Shown: piece by piece, positions 1 through 12,200 of the stretch
How positions within the stretch are numbered: position 1 is the stretch's first letter
How the letters are laid out: each line of letters begins with the position of its first letter
Source of the DNA: Amphiprion ocellaris
Lineage: Eukaryota > Chordata > Actinopteri > Pomacentridae
Direction: 5' to 3'
Assembly: GCF_022539595.1 (NCBI RefSeq)
Contig: NC_072784.1
Span: 24,789,243-24,853,242 of the forward strand
DNA: 64,000 nucleotides
Position numbers and translations under genes: made by a program
Notes under the pieces: generated by a model
Databases searched by the model: none
The model's input: the letters and a program-made list of their open reading frames with translations, nothing else
What the model was told of the DNA's origin: nothing

Positions 1-35
1 AAAAGAAAGAATAATAATAATAAATAATTCCTTGC

Positions 36-1831
36 ATTCCAATAGGGTCTTCGCACCGTTCGGTGCTCGGACCCTAATAATTAAAGCTGCAAGCAGCGTT
101 GGACGGGTCCTCGCATCCTTGCTGGTCGGCAAATCCACGCACGTCCACCAGGTGGCGCTGCGACCGAGAGTTTATGTCGGCCTATGGATGTGATCAGGAC
201 TGGACTCTGATCACACATGTAAAGTTTGAGGCAGATTGGAGCATGTTTAGGGCAGTTACACAGCAGTTGATGTTTCATGGCGAAGCATCAAAATTCACAA
301 GGCCGCCATGGCCACGCCCTCAGACTTAAGGTGAGCATTTTGATAACTTTTGATCACCCATGCTTGGAGTACATCCTGGCCAAATTTCAGCTCTCTCGGT
401 GTTACCCTGTTGGAGTTTATAGCTTTTCAAAATGTCTAAAAATGACCCAAAATTGTCAAAACATATGACATATAATTCAAAATGGCCGACTTCCTGTTGG
501 GTTTTGGGCATGGGTGTCAATTACATTTTTGTGTGTCTTGACGAGTTACATAAGCCTACCAAGTTTCATAATTCTAGGTCATACGTAGTGGCCATAGTAA
601 CTGTTTGAAATTTTCCAGGTGGCGCTATGGAGCCATTTTGCCACACACATGTGCAGTTTCCCTAAAATATCAAATGGGTTGCCGGTCCAGATATGTGTGG
701 TAATTTTGGCGAGCATTTGAGCATTTTTAACCTGTCAAAAAGTACTTTGTTTATTACGGCAACGATGCGTTGCCACGGCAACAGTGTTTTATGAATCATC
801 AAAATCTTCACACTGTGGCATCGTCTAGGCGTAACCACTCAGCTGACCAATTTTCAAGATGATATGACAAAGTTTCCGGCAATGCTAGGTGCAAATGTAA
901 TGACAATTAATTCCTATTGCCAATAGGCGGCGCTATGAGTATTTCTAAATGTATAAGTGTGCATGTGTTCAGACCCGGACTGGTGTCCACCATATCAAGT
1001 TTGGTCCAGATTGGACCCTGTCCAGCTGAGATATAAATAATTCAATTTTCATGGCGAGAAATCGAAATTCGCCACGCTGCCACAGACACGCCCCTTGACG
1101 ACGAGTCACCATTTTCTCTGGGGATCATCATCAATGTGTTCTGGCTTATGTCACCAAATTTGAGGTGAATCTGATCAACGTGCTAAGAATAGTACATCAA
1201 ATTGTGAAAAATGTCAATTTCCTGCTACCACAATGTGGCGCTATGACTGTGAATGTATATAACCGCATGGATGTTGTCACGGCTGGACATTAATCACACA
1301 TGTAAAATTTCAGACAGATTGGAGCATGTACAGCTGAGTTAGACACCACTTCCTGTTTCATGGCGAAGGATCCATTTTTTGGGGAGTCGCCATGGCCACG
1401 CCCTTTGAAATGAGATGAACATTTTGATAACTTTGCATCAGGTCGCGTGTTTGCATATATTGGCCAAAATTGACGTCTCTCGGACTTATCCCCGATGAGT
1501 TATTCATTTTAAAAAATTTACAGCTAATTCAAGATGGCCGACTTCCTGTTGGTGTTAGGGCGTGGCCATGATTGACTTGTTTGGGTTTCCTGATGTGCTG
1601 AATATGCATGCAAAATTTTGTAGCTGTAGATGAAAGGTCGTGCAAGTTGGCCTAATGACCAAATTTTCAATTTTCCAGGGGGCGCTATGGAGTCATTTTG
1701 CCACACACATGCGCAACGCCCATAAAATATCAAATTTTTCACCAGTCCTGATGAGCATGCCAAGTTTCACACGTTTTGGGGTATGATAAGGCCGCCAAAA
1801 AGGCAATTCAAAAGACGGGAGAAAAAATAAA

Positions 1832-1864
<33 letters not shown>

Positions 1865-1914
1865 CCCGACGAATTCCAATAGGGTCTTCGCACCATTCGG
1901 TGCTCGGACCCTAA
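36..1914. mobile_element. Unclassified ~1.9 kb repeat with the same hairpin at both ends
   Basis: A 42-bp segment (36-77) is repeated directly at 1873-1914 with one mismatch. Each copy contains a 30-nt hairpin (45-74 and 1882-1911) with stem parts GGGTC/GACCC and GCACC/GGTGC. Short (aat)n runs sit just outside or inside the ends (10-27, 1834-1863). The interior is non-coding and modular: 149-720 and about 1225-1775 are diverged tandem copies offset by about 1.06 kb, sharing CATGGCGAAG, GCCATGGCCACGCCC, GATGGCCGACTTCCTGTTGG and GGCGCTATGGAG. A third partial copy lies at 920-1110. I see no inverted terminal repeats and no transposase. It abuts Tc1 sequence at 1915. Confidence 0.6.
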
Positions 1915-2571
1915 CAAAAATAGCTCATAAGAGTTCAATGTAAGAGCTGATACCTAGCCATTTTCCATGGTTTTCTTGATAATAACCAAAATCATTTAGG
2001 TTCTTACATCAATAGCCATGGCACTGCACTGCCAAAACAGTGGTTTTAGGCATTCCATGTATTCTTTTCTGTCTGTTTTAATCATATGATACACACAGGA
2101 GTTAATACTTGATTGCAAAACCATTGTTTTTGATGACTACAGCAATGCATCGTGGCATGCTCTCCACCAGCTTCTGACATTGTTCTGCTGTCACAGTAGC
2201 CCATTCCTGTTGACAAATTCAAACAAATTTGCTTTGTTTTTGGACTTGTGGTTCTCCATTTTACATTTGATGAATTTCCACAGGTTTTCAATTGGATTTA
2301 GATCTGGTGATTGAGCAGGGCACGGCTTGGTTCGACTGTTCTGGTTCTCCATCCAGGTACTAACTGACCTTGCCATGTGGCAAGGGGCATTGTCTTGTTG
2401 GAAAATCCCGTCATTGAAGGCGGGAAAGAGTTTTCCAGCTGTTGAAAGAAGACTGTTTTCAAGAGTAGCCCTGTACATGACAACCCCAGATCATCATTGA
2501 TCCACCCCCATGTTTTACTGTAGAGACAAGACAGTCTGGTTTATAGGCTTCTCCAGGCTTCCTCCTAACCA

Positions 2572-5204
2572 TAGGGCCCTATGATTTCCGCGATCACGGA
2601 ATCGCGGACGGAATCGCGGAATTTGCCATTAAAAACGGAATCTATGTTTAAACGCGGAATATTGCAAAATTTGACATAATTTGATTGCAGTGCTGTTTTC
2701 TTGTGGAAGAGGAATGTATGTCTGGGGAAATCTGCACGGAGGGAAGCAAATCTGGGTGACACAGCAAGCCCCTTCCAAAGACTGAGCCCCTCCCCCTTCA
2801 AAACATTATAAGCATGGCGAAGCGGCTCCCTGTGGCTCTGTCTTCGTCGGCGAAAAAACTGCAAAACTCGACGCTAACCCCCCAGTACAGAGCTGAGCAG
2901 TTCCTGAACGACTTTTATGTGTCAGGTGAACAGTTGTTTTGCAGATTCTGTCAACACTCCATTGACTGGAAACGTAAAAATACATGCAGTGACTACATAG
3001 TGTCCAAAAGCCATGTGAGAAACAAGGAAAAGTTCAATAATAATGCTAGCAAGACCACGTCCCTACAGACGTGCATTACTGCTTCTACATTCAAGTCATC
3101 GGACTCAAGAAAAGAGTTTATTGAAGACTTTGTGGCTATGTGTGCTGAGGCTGACATCCCCTTGGAAAAGATGACAAAACTGCGTCCGTTTCTACTGAAG
3201 CACTGCAAACAGAGAGGAGCCCTACCTAAAAATGTTAGCAGCCTTCGCCAAATTCATCTGTCCCAAGTGTTTGAGCAACATATCTCCTCTGTGCTAAAAA
3301 AGATCCGTGGGAAAAAGTACTCTGTCGTTGTGGATGAGACCACTAATGCAAGAGACTGTAGCGTCCTAAACATTGTCATTGGTAAGTTAATGTATATTAT
3401 TATATTTTTTTAATTTACATGTTCAAAATAAAGTGATCAAATCAAAATTATGTCAGTATAGCCACACAATATATGTTTTTAGTATTATCATTATTAATTT
3501 TAATCTACATCAATAAATGAAACAGACATTTAGAACTACGTGTGCGAGCTAATGTTTTTTTCTTCTTTTATTACAGGAGTTGAAAACCAATACTTTCTTG
3601 TGGATGTTGTCTTCATGGATAGATGCAACTACTCAACAGATTCCCAAGCCATACTACCCTCCCTCCATAGCAACAGTCTGGATCTGAATGATGCTTGGTC
3701 AGTGGTCACAGATAATGCTGCCTACTGTCTGAAAGCATACAGGGGGGTCCTGAAAGGAATGATGCCAAACAGTGTCCATGTTACCTCCTTCTGCCATATC
3801 ATCAATCTGGTGGGTGAGACCTGGCAGCATTACAGATATTTCTCCGATGCTACCTCACTTGTGACATGGATGAGATCTGTCTTCTTCAAGAAGCCTGCTA
3901 GAAAGCGAAGATGGGTGGCCTTCCTCATCAACAAGGAGTGTGTGCAGGCCAAGGTTCCTCCTGAAGCAGTGTATACCAGATGGAATAGCTGGTTTGAGGC
4001 TGTCAAGTATCATGCAGAGCACGTTCACCTGTACAGACAGTTTTTGTTGGCAGAGGAGTCAACAGGCATGGCAGTCAGGAACATCCTCAGCCTGTTGGAA
4101 ACAGAGGAGAAGGTGCAGACCATGACTCTCAAGCTAACCTTCATCTCAGAAGCCTGCTCCAAACTGATGACATCCCTGACCATCCTGGAAGGAACCCACA
4201 GACCCACAGCAGTGTCTGCACACAATGCCATGGAGGATCTTGGCTCCTACCTAGTGAATGGAACTGCAAAAACGTGGTTATGGGCCCAAGACAGATGAGC
4301 TACTGAAGAAAATGGGGGTTAGAGAGCAGAACGACGTGCTGGACAATCTCCATGATGCCTTTCATTTGGCTTTCACAAAGTTCTAGAAGCACTGGGACAC
4401 ACATCCAGCCAGAGATGTGTACAGGCTGACCAGAGTCTTTGATCCCAGACAGGCTCCAGCAATGGAAAAGCAGATCGAAGCCTACTCAACATTGAAGCCC
4501 ATGGCTAACCCATCAGCAGAGCTCAGTGAGCAGTGGATGGCCTATCAGCAATGTGTTTCCAGGGACCCCCTGCCAACTGATATGGAGCTTGCAAACTACT
4601 GGAGAGGCCTGAGCGCAAGATTCCCAGGAGTTGCAGAGATGGCTGTGCCCTTCATCTACTTCCCAGTCAGCTCAGTTGATTGTGAGCGGAGCTTCAGCAA
4701 TACAAAACTCTTCTCACAGACAAGAGAGAGAGACACTCACTGAGCTCAACACAAAGAGGCTGGCAATCATGTATTTCAGTGGTAATGTCTCTGATAGGTG
4801 GGAAACTTGAAGAGAGTAGCTCACAAGGACTAACTAGTCCTACAGCTTAAATAGCTTGTTTAAATTACTTTAAAAGAAGTTTCAAATGTTTGGTTGTTGT
4901 TTTATAACAAGTCAACTAATGTTTTTTTAGTTGCTGCTTGTTTTTGATGCACTTTAATTTTGCCATATTGAGGAAATGTGTTGTCTGTCACCTCAATAAA
5001 TGTAAGTTAATTTCTATTTAATTTGTGTACATTTTAGTCATTTACATTAAAAACACACTGTTTTTGGTCGTAGAATAAGAGTAAAACAGAATTACCAAAA
5101 ATTAAATGGAAAAAAAATGGAATTCCCAAAAATGGAAAAAACAGAATTTGGAAAAAACTAAAACGGAATTTGGGAAAAAATAAAACGGATTTTATAGGGC
5201 CCTA
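2572..5204 (+). mobile_element. hAT transposon inserted in the Tc1 element
   Basis: The ends TAGGGCCCTAT at 2572 and TAGGGCCCTA at 5195-5204 form inverted termini; the right end read inward gives TAGGGCCCTATAAAATCCG. Each terminus is itself a 10-bp palindrome. TAACCA directly flanks both sides (2566-2571 and 5205-5210). Six bases is shorter than the 8 usual for hAT; because the ends are palindromic the true boundary may be off by two bases. It carries the transposase pseudogene described separately. Confidence 0.85.
2814..4800 (+). pseudogene. hAT transposase, two exons, decayed
   Basis: Exon 1 (2814-3381) encodes a BED-like zinc finger: CRFCQHS, then a histidine about 25 residues later in SKSHVRNK. 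It also has VVVDETTNAR with a candidate catalytic Asp. A 195-bp intron (3382-3576) has gtaagt/ttacag ends and joins in phase (split Gly). Exon 2 continues with SVVTDNAAYC and HIINLVGETW. A frameshift near 4268 moves the reading to the frame of GPKTDELLKKMG, a stop lies at 4384-4386, and reading resumes to the hAT dimerisation block (YWRGLSARFPG, PVSSVDCERSFS, 4417-4743). A second frameshift in the gagaga run near 4725 precedes the end. Confidence 0.85.
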
Positions 5205-6141
5205 TAACCAGTAATTTGGCTTGAGTGGGCATCAACTGAAAATTGGATTCCTCACTGAAGAGAACCTTAGCCCAATCATCAACAGTCCAATCCTTGTGAT
5301 CCCCAGCAAAGTAACCATGCTTTCCTCTGCCTTTCGTTGATGAGGGGTTTCTTCCGTGCCCTGTGTGACTTCAGACCAGCTTCAAGAAGGTGGTTTCCAA
5401 ATGTCCTTGCCGAACAAATCACATTTCTCTACAATACCCACTCATTTTTAAGGTCCCTGGAGGTCTGACAAAGATCCCTGACACATGAACGGATGAGTAC
5501 GCGGTCATCTCGTGGGGTAGAAAAACATTTCCTGCTGCGACCAGCTAGCAATTTGGTAGTACCGTGTTTGGCTTGTTTTTCCTTGGTGTAATGAATGGCT
5601 GTCTTGGAGATCTTCAATTTTTTTGCTACCTGTCTCTCACTCATGCCAATTCCGGCAGTGCCAAGATGGCTGCTTTTGTGGCTTCACATAATTCTGTTGT
5701 TTTAGGCATTATGTGAGAGCTGACAACTTCTGTGTTGTGCGTCAGCTTGAATGTAAGCAGAAAACCGCTCTAGGCCTTTGCGTGTGCAGTGCTGCTTATG
5801 ACCTGAAATGTCCTCTTATATACCCTCGGAATACAGTTAAGCTTCAGCATGTCAAACAGGACATAAGTACTATGTAATCAGCTGCATTTTTTTCGTGTTC
5901 GTTATATTCTGCAGGTGGCGTACCTTTAGTGGTAATAAGCATTAAAATGAACAAGAAATTGAAGCAAACAAGGGTGGTCTAATAATTTTTTCCATGACTG
6001 TATGTATGTACATGCATATGCATACATTTAAACTTTAACAGTGTCACATTTGGGGATTTTTTTTCCTTCTTCGAAAAGTTAAGTTACAGTAGTAACATTG
6101 ATTCTAGCTACATTTTAATCATAGTGTTCTTGTCTGTGCAG

Positions 6142-6286
6142 TCAGTGTGGGTGTTGGAGAGCCAGACTTTGTGTTGGGCCAACTCTATCAGCTCTCCACC
6201 AGCCTGGCTCCAGAGGTAGCCAAATCCTGGGCAGCCTTGGCCAGTTGGGCTTACCGCTGGGGCAGGAAGGTGGTGGATAATGCAAG
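6142..6286 (+). CDS. smg1: SMG1 exon 1 of window (FAT region)
   Basis: The acceptor is tgtgcag. The exon begins with two bases of a split codon (probably Ile), then reads SVGVGEPDFVLGQLYQL and ends RKVVDNA. The last two bases (AG) join T of the next exon to give Ser. A GTG at 6147 is internal, not a start. Confidence 0.93.
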
Positions 6287-9200
6287 GTTAGTGGACTCAG
6301 TGGAATACATGTATAGTTACCACTTCGGAGCTGAACCTATATATTCCAATACAACCTATAAATTGTATATTGCAGGACTATTACTATTTATTATTTTTTC
6401 CTCTCTCCAGTCAAGGTGAAGGATTGCCTCTTCTTCCTGGGGAAAAGAAGGAGGTAGAGGATCTGTTGCCGGAAACCACTGGTGAAGGAGACAAAGACGC
6501 TATCTTCAGCATTCTAGGACAGGCCATGTGTCGACCTACTGGCATACAGGTAGAGTCTGTATTTTGCCTCTGTTTGTATTTATGAAGTAACTCAATGTGT
6601 AGACTCTATGCTGCCAGCATAACTACACAATCTACCTGGGGTAGTGAGAGATGAACTAGGAGCTAAGCAGTCAAAAACTGCATTTCTCCACCTGAATGTG
6701 ATGAACTTAAACTGGATGTTTCAACAGATAGTGTATCAACTCGCATGAAGACTTGTAGAACTTGTTGATAATTAGCATTATCAGCAGCAACTCAAACATG
6801 CATTAACCAGCCATTTGAAGGTTTAGTTCTCTCTTGTATTTTATTAAGTTATCCAGTACACAACCAAGAGCCTTGCTGTTCTCAGGGAGAGGGCATATCC
6901 CACCATATGCATCTCAATTTTGCTACTTGAAGAGCCAGGGTTACAAAGTAACCTAAAGATACAGCCACCACTAAGTTTCTAAGGCCTGATTGCACCATCA
7001 CTCACGATAAGAATTGCAATACCATGTTTTGAGTATACTACTATTTCAGTTTGAATGTTGCGAAAACCTGAAACAAAATTGAAGTGGTAGAGGTGTGATG
7101 TGACATCATGTTACCAGGATGAGGACATGGCTCTGCAGCAGGAAGATGATGGGGATGACATGGTTGACGTGATCTGGCGGCAGCTCACAGGCTCATGCCC
7201 CTGGCTGGGGGAGGCAGGCCAGTTTGTCACAGATGGTCTGATCCGAGTTTGGAGACAGGTGGTTGATCGCATCTTTGGACTCTACCGCGTCTCCTGCCAA
7301 GCATATTTCACGTTCCTTAAGCTCAATGCGGGACAGGTAAGTGATGACAGCGTCTGCTTGATTGTTAAGGGCTTGATGACGTGTTGTTTTTTCAGAACCA
7401 TGGCTGGGAGTGAGGGTAGCTTGCTGGTCAGTCCTTCATTCTAACAGTCTGTTGTGTGTTTTAGGTCCCTGTAGATGAGGATGACCCCAAACTCCAGCTG
7501 TCCTATCACAACAACAAGCAGAGCAGTGATGATGTAATCGTCATGGCCACTCTGCGTCTCCTCCGTCTGCTAGTGAAGCATGCCGGTGAACTGAGGGAGG
7601 AGCTTGAGCTGGGTTTAGCTTCGACCCCTACAGCACCATGGAGGGGTATGTCATACTGCAAAAGTAATGGATTCTTTGCATGCAAGCAGTGTTGGTTGTG
7701 TTTTTTTTTCTCCTGCATCCCATGTGCACAGGGATGTATTTAGATTTTTATTAGAGAACTTGCCAGCCAACTAAGTACATTGTAGGGCAGCAGTCTCCAA
7801 TCTTTTTTGTACCACGGACTGGATTCAAGCAAGACAATTTTCCACGGACCAGTAATCGCGCACGTAACAAGAAATGCACTCAGAGAGCGCAGTACTCCGC
7901 CAAGGCAGCTCAGTCGTATCATTTCCGACGGATGAAATCTTTAATAAAAAATTACCTTGCGATGAGCACAGGTGTGTTTTGTATGTGTACATTATGTACA
8001 GATACTGAATCGCGTGACCTAAATATGTAGCGGGCGGTGGGAATTGATGGGATTTGGAAACACTCCCACCATTTAATCAATTGTTCCTTGTATCATTTCC
8101 GACGGATAAGTCCGCAACCAGCAATTTGTAGTAGGATCGCAGTCATTCGATCGTCAGCAGGCAGCTGACATAGCGTTCACTTGTTGTCACAGTGGATTCA
8201 GACTATAAGCCATATTGCTGCCAAAGTCTAATCACTTGGTCCTTGTGTCATTACAAATACAAATCCGTTTGTCCGTGTTTGAGTAATGTTGCTAACAGAC
8301 AAACAGATGGACAGACAAACCAACGCCAATTATCAGATAACTCCGCTGTGTTCCTTAGTGGAGTAATAATGATCTTTTTTCTTTTGTTTTTTATTAATAG
8401 AGTCCTAGACAAAAAAAATTACTTGTTATTGCTAAATATTTACTTACTTTTTCTTCTGTCAGCATCAAGTCTCTCCCTCTTTTAAAAGAAGCTCTTCAGA
8501 GATGTTTGTTTTTTATTAATTTTGGCAAATTGACGGCTTCATTTAACATCCAGTGCAGGAAACAAGTACAGACAGAAAGATGATCAAAGTCATTTTTCAA
8601 AATTAGACACCCTGCAGACTTCGCCAGAAAAAAAAAGTTTAGCGAATTAATTACAGGCTTTGTAATTTAGTCACAATCACATTTTTGTCAAATAGCAATA
8701 TTTGACACAAACAGCAAATTTTTCAATTCAAATAAACTTTGGTTGCACAACAAAAATGTTTGTTTCATTTGTATTTATCAGAATTTTTCATTTGTCTACT
8801 ACATTTACAGATTACTGCAAACTCAAAGTGCAATTTTAGCAATTATATTCAATGTTTTAAGACTTTTTAAAAAAAAAAAATCAGGCGCTTTCAATATCTT
8901 GAAAAATGGTCTATTGTGGGCTGGCTACACTGTTTCCCGGTACCAGGACTGTCGTAGCTAAAGGTATGATGTGTCGCCCCAGAGTTAATTTACATAAAGT
9001 AGTTTCATTTCTGCAAATGAAGCCCGGGTCTAACTTTCATTAGACGTCTAAACTAGCCGTCTCTCAACTGAAACGAGGACAGATTCAGCAGCTAATTTCC
9101 AGCCTCAAATGCTTTCAGAAATACTTTTTGCTGAACAGTTTTTGTAATAAAAGAGAGAGTTTGCGACTGAGCTGCCACATTGGACTGACGTTTCTGCGCT

Positions 9201-12200
9201 GATTCACTCTTTATTGCGGCTGGCAAACAGACTTTAGGTGCCTTGGCACCACCTACCGGCCTGGAGTGTGCATCAGTGTTACCGGATTGCCAGAAATGAG
9301 AGAACTGAGAAAGGTGCAATTAAATGCGTTTTTTGTTTTTTTGTTTTTTTTTAACACGTTATTTTTTTCTGTAATTAATTAATCGGAATTAAATATCATA
9401 GTTAAAGTCCCAACCCTCTAAAATATAAACAGTTTTTATTCTCTCTGTGTGGCCCGGTTCTGGTCTGTGGCCCAGTGGTTGGGGACCACTGTTGTATTAA
9501 CCCTATACCCAGTGTAACAATTTGATAACTTTACACCCCTGTTGTGGAAGATTAAGCTTCCTGTATAGTTCATCATAAGTGCTTGTTATATTGCCAAACA
9601 GCTTTGGAAACCTTCCACCTTTCCAAGTGGCTATATTTTTCAAAACTGACAAGCCAAGATTTACACCTACTATATTCAGTCATTGGCCAGTGTGTGGAAG
9701 TGAGAAAATAGGCAGTGTTTGAGATTCTCCTCATCCTGTCATTTTCACTCCAATACAATTAAGATTTTCCAGAACACAGTATATAAAAATGTGGGATACT
9801 GTCCTCATGCAGTGGCAAGACAAATATGTGAACACTTTGGAATTTCCTGGGGTTTTTTTTTTTTGGTTTATTGGTCAGAAAATGTTATCTAATCTTCGTT
9901 ACAAGTCCTAACTATAAACAAAGACATTGTCCCCAAGCTACAAACATGTTGTAATCTTTTGTGACTTTAACACTTATATTAAACCTTCAGAGTGCTGTAA
10001 CTGAAATGAAAATGGATTTAATAACAGTTTGTACCTCCTTTTGCAGCAGTAATTTTAACTCAGTTGTGATACAGCAGCTCTCTTGAGGTCCTTCAGCAGC
10101 ATTCCTGTTAGGCTCTGACTGTCCTGTTTGAATTCATTCCATAGTAGATTTATATATCTATGTGTAGTCATTGTCCTGCTGCATCACCCAACTGCTACTG
10201 AGCTTCAACTAGCAGGCAGCCAGTCTGAAATTAGCTATAAAATACTTTCCTGAGCCTTGAAATTAATTTGCCCATCGAAGATGGCAAGCTGCCCAGCCTC
10301 GAAGACAGCAAAATGGCCCCAGATTGTGAAGTTTCTTTCTATCATACCTATAGTTTGATATTTTTATGCTGGCATGCAGTAGCTACATTGTGAATGTTTG
10401 ATGTCTCTAAAATTAACATACAATAATTAGGGCTGTCAAAATTAGTGCGTTAACGCGGATCAATCCAGCACCATAATTAATCAGATTAAAAATTTTAACG
10501 CATCTGCAGCGCAGAATGGCTCAAAATCCCTGAAACGTCTCTGGCAACGCATTTCGGGTATTTTAAATTTGATGGGTCGCTTCTATTTTACCTGCGCAGC
10601 TTTCCAGTGTTTACGGCATTAGTCTATCAGCTCAGGAAACACACAGACCAATTAGGTACGAGTTCAGCCATCCCATGTGACGCTACTCAGCCAGTGAATT
10701 GGTCTCTGCATTCCAGTAGCTTAACATCGCAGCTGAGTTCAGAAAACAGGAGGACGGACAAAAAGATAACAAGAAAAGCACTTAGAGAGTGCAGTGCTCC
10801 GCCAAGACTGTTCATTCCTCAATTTGTGTATTCAGCAATCACGGCAACATAGAATCTGGCCATTTAATATAGATCGACCCACAAACTAACTAAATAAATG
10901 CAAAATTACCCTGTGTGAGCACAGGCATGTATTGTGCATGCGTACGTTATGTAGTACAGATACTGAATTGCCTGACCAAAATATGTAGCGGGTTGAGTGA
11001 ATTGATGCAGGTAACAGAAACAGCGTTCATTTGTTGTCATAGTTACAGCGAGGCCGTGTCGGCTGCTATATCTCCCAATGGAAAATCCATAACAAATCTG
11101 TCGATCCAGATTATAAGTCGCATCACTGACAAAATCTAATCAGCTGGTCCTTGTGTCATTTCTGACCTTCCCTGAAAATTTCTTTCAAATCTGTTGGTCT
11201 GTTTTTGAGTAATGTTGCAGACGGACAGACAGATTCACAGACAAACGTCACATAACTCCACCGCACTCCTTGGCAGAGTAATAAACAAATCGACACCAAG
11301 GGGAAAGTCGCCCTGCACATGTTGACTGTGTTTGGCTCAACATACAGCTGTAAGCCAGCTTCTCAACTATGAATATAATCCAAACTAAATATGGTTCCAG
11401 ACTCACCAATGAGCTCCAAATGTGTTTATTAATGACCCTGACACCATTCAGAACAGATTCAAAATACTGGCAGCTCAGTTTTCCCATTAAGCAGCAGGGG
11501 TATAAGGGGAGTGAGAGGCTGTAAGAGAAAAAAAAATGTAAAAGTGTTCAACTGTTTAAATTTTTTGAGATTTAGGTATTGTTGAAGATGTATATAAATT
11601 GGTTCAAGTTGTTCAGTCATTATTTGTCACTTTATTTTCAGATGTACTGTTATATCAAAAGTTATTTATTAATAAATGTTGTCAAAATGTTTCTGAACCG
11701 TACTGAATTTATTTAATTTGACGGTCAGTTATTGATTATATGCAGACAGTAATGAAACTACCAGGTTACATCAACATATATCACACTAATTCAAGTTAGA
11801 CATTAAGATTTTCTGGACCTTTGCTTTAATATATTTTCTCTGACTGGACCTCTTTGAATTTTAGTTGAATACCCCTGCGCTAAACAGTATGTTGACCCTG
11901 TTTTTGAATTAAAAAAAAACCCCAAAGACGGAACAGTCCACCAACTTACAGTAATATGAACACTCTACAGGAAGGAGTTTTCTTTCCACTGAAGCACATG
12001 TGTTTAATAAACATGTTAAGTGCATATATATTCCCTTCTTTCTTGAATGTGTTTGCTCACGCAAAATAAAACGCAATTAGTATAGATTAAAAATTGATAT
12101 TTAATCATGACTAATCGACATTAATCCACAGCAACCCTGTGATTAATCTGATTAAACGTTTTAATCATTTGACAGCACTCATAATTATTAGTAGCTAAAA

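Larger units (their letters stand above)
1915..6002 (-). mobile_element. Tc1/mariner element, minus strand, split by a hAT insertion
   Basis: Two parts of one antisense Tc1: 1915-2571 and 5205-6002. The left part encodes the transposase C-terminal half on the minus strand (2191-2478): QQDNAPCH with the second catalytic Asp, then QSPDLNPIENLW with the catalytic Glu. The right part encodes the N-terminal region (5429-5644) with a helix-turn-helix. It ends in a TIR-like tail CATGACTGTA at 5993-6002. The left end lacks its TIR, apparently cut by the repeat at 36-1914. Stops and missing segments make it dead. Confidence 0.85.
7788..9491. mobile_element. hAT/Charlie-like non-autonomous element carrying nested repeats
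   Basis: The left end CAGCAGTCTCCAA and the right end, which reads CAGTGGTCCCCAACC on the other strand, are inverted and resemble the Charlie-type CAGNGGTYCCCAACC terminus. Flanks ttgtaggg / ttgtatta match at 5 of 8 bases. The inside is mostly other repeats: a TACTCCGCC-ended repeat at 7892-8372 and an inverted hAT relic at about 8610-9416. Confidence 0.6.

Noticed and set aside
36..1914. Helitron as an explanation for the hairpin-ended repeat
   Set aside because: Helitrons have a hairpin only near the 3' end, a TC start and a CTRR end. Here the same hairpin is at both ends and no TC...CTRR pair is apparent.
6147..6419. Separate small gene starting at GTG 6147
   Set aside because: It is an SMG1 exon with in-frame sequence before it and a donor site at 6287.
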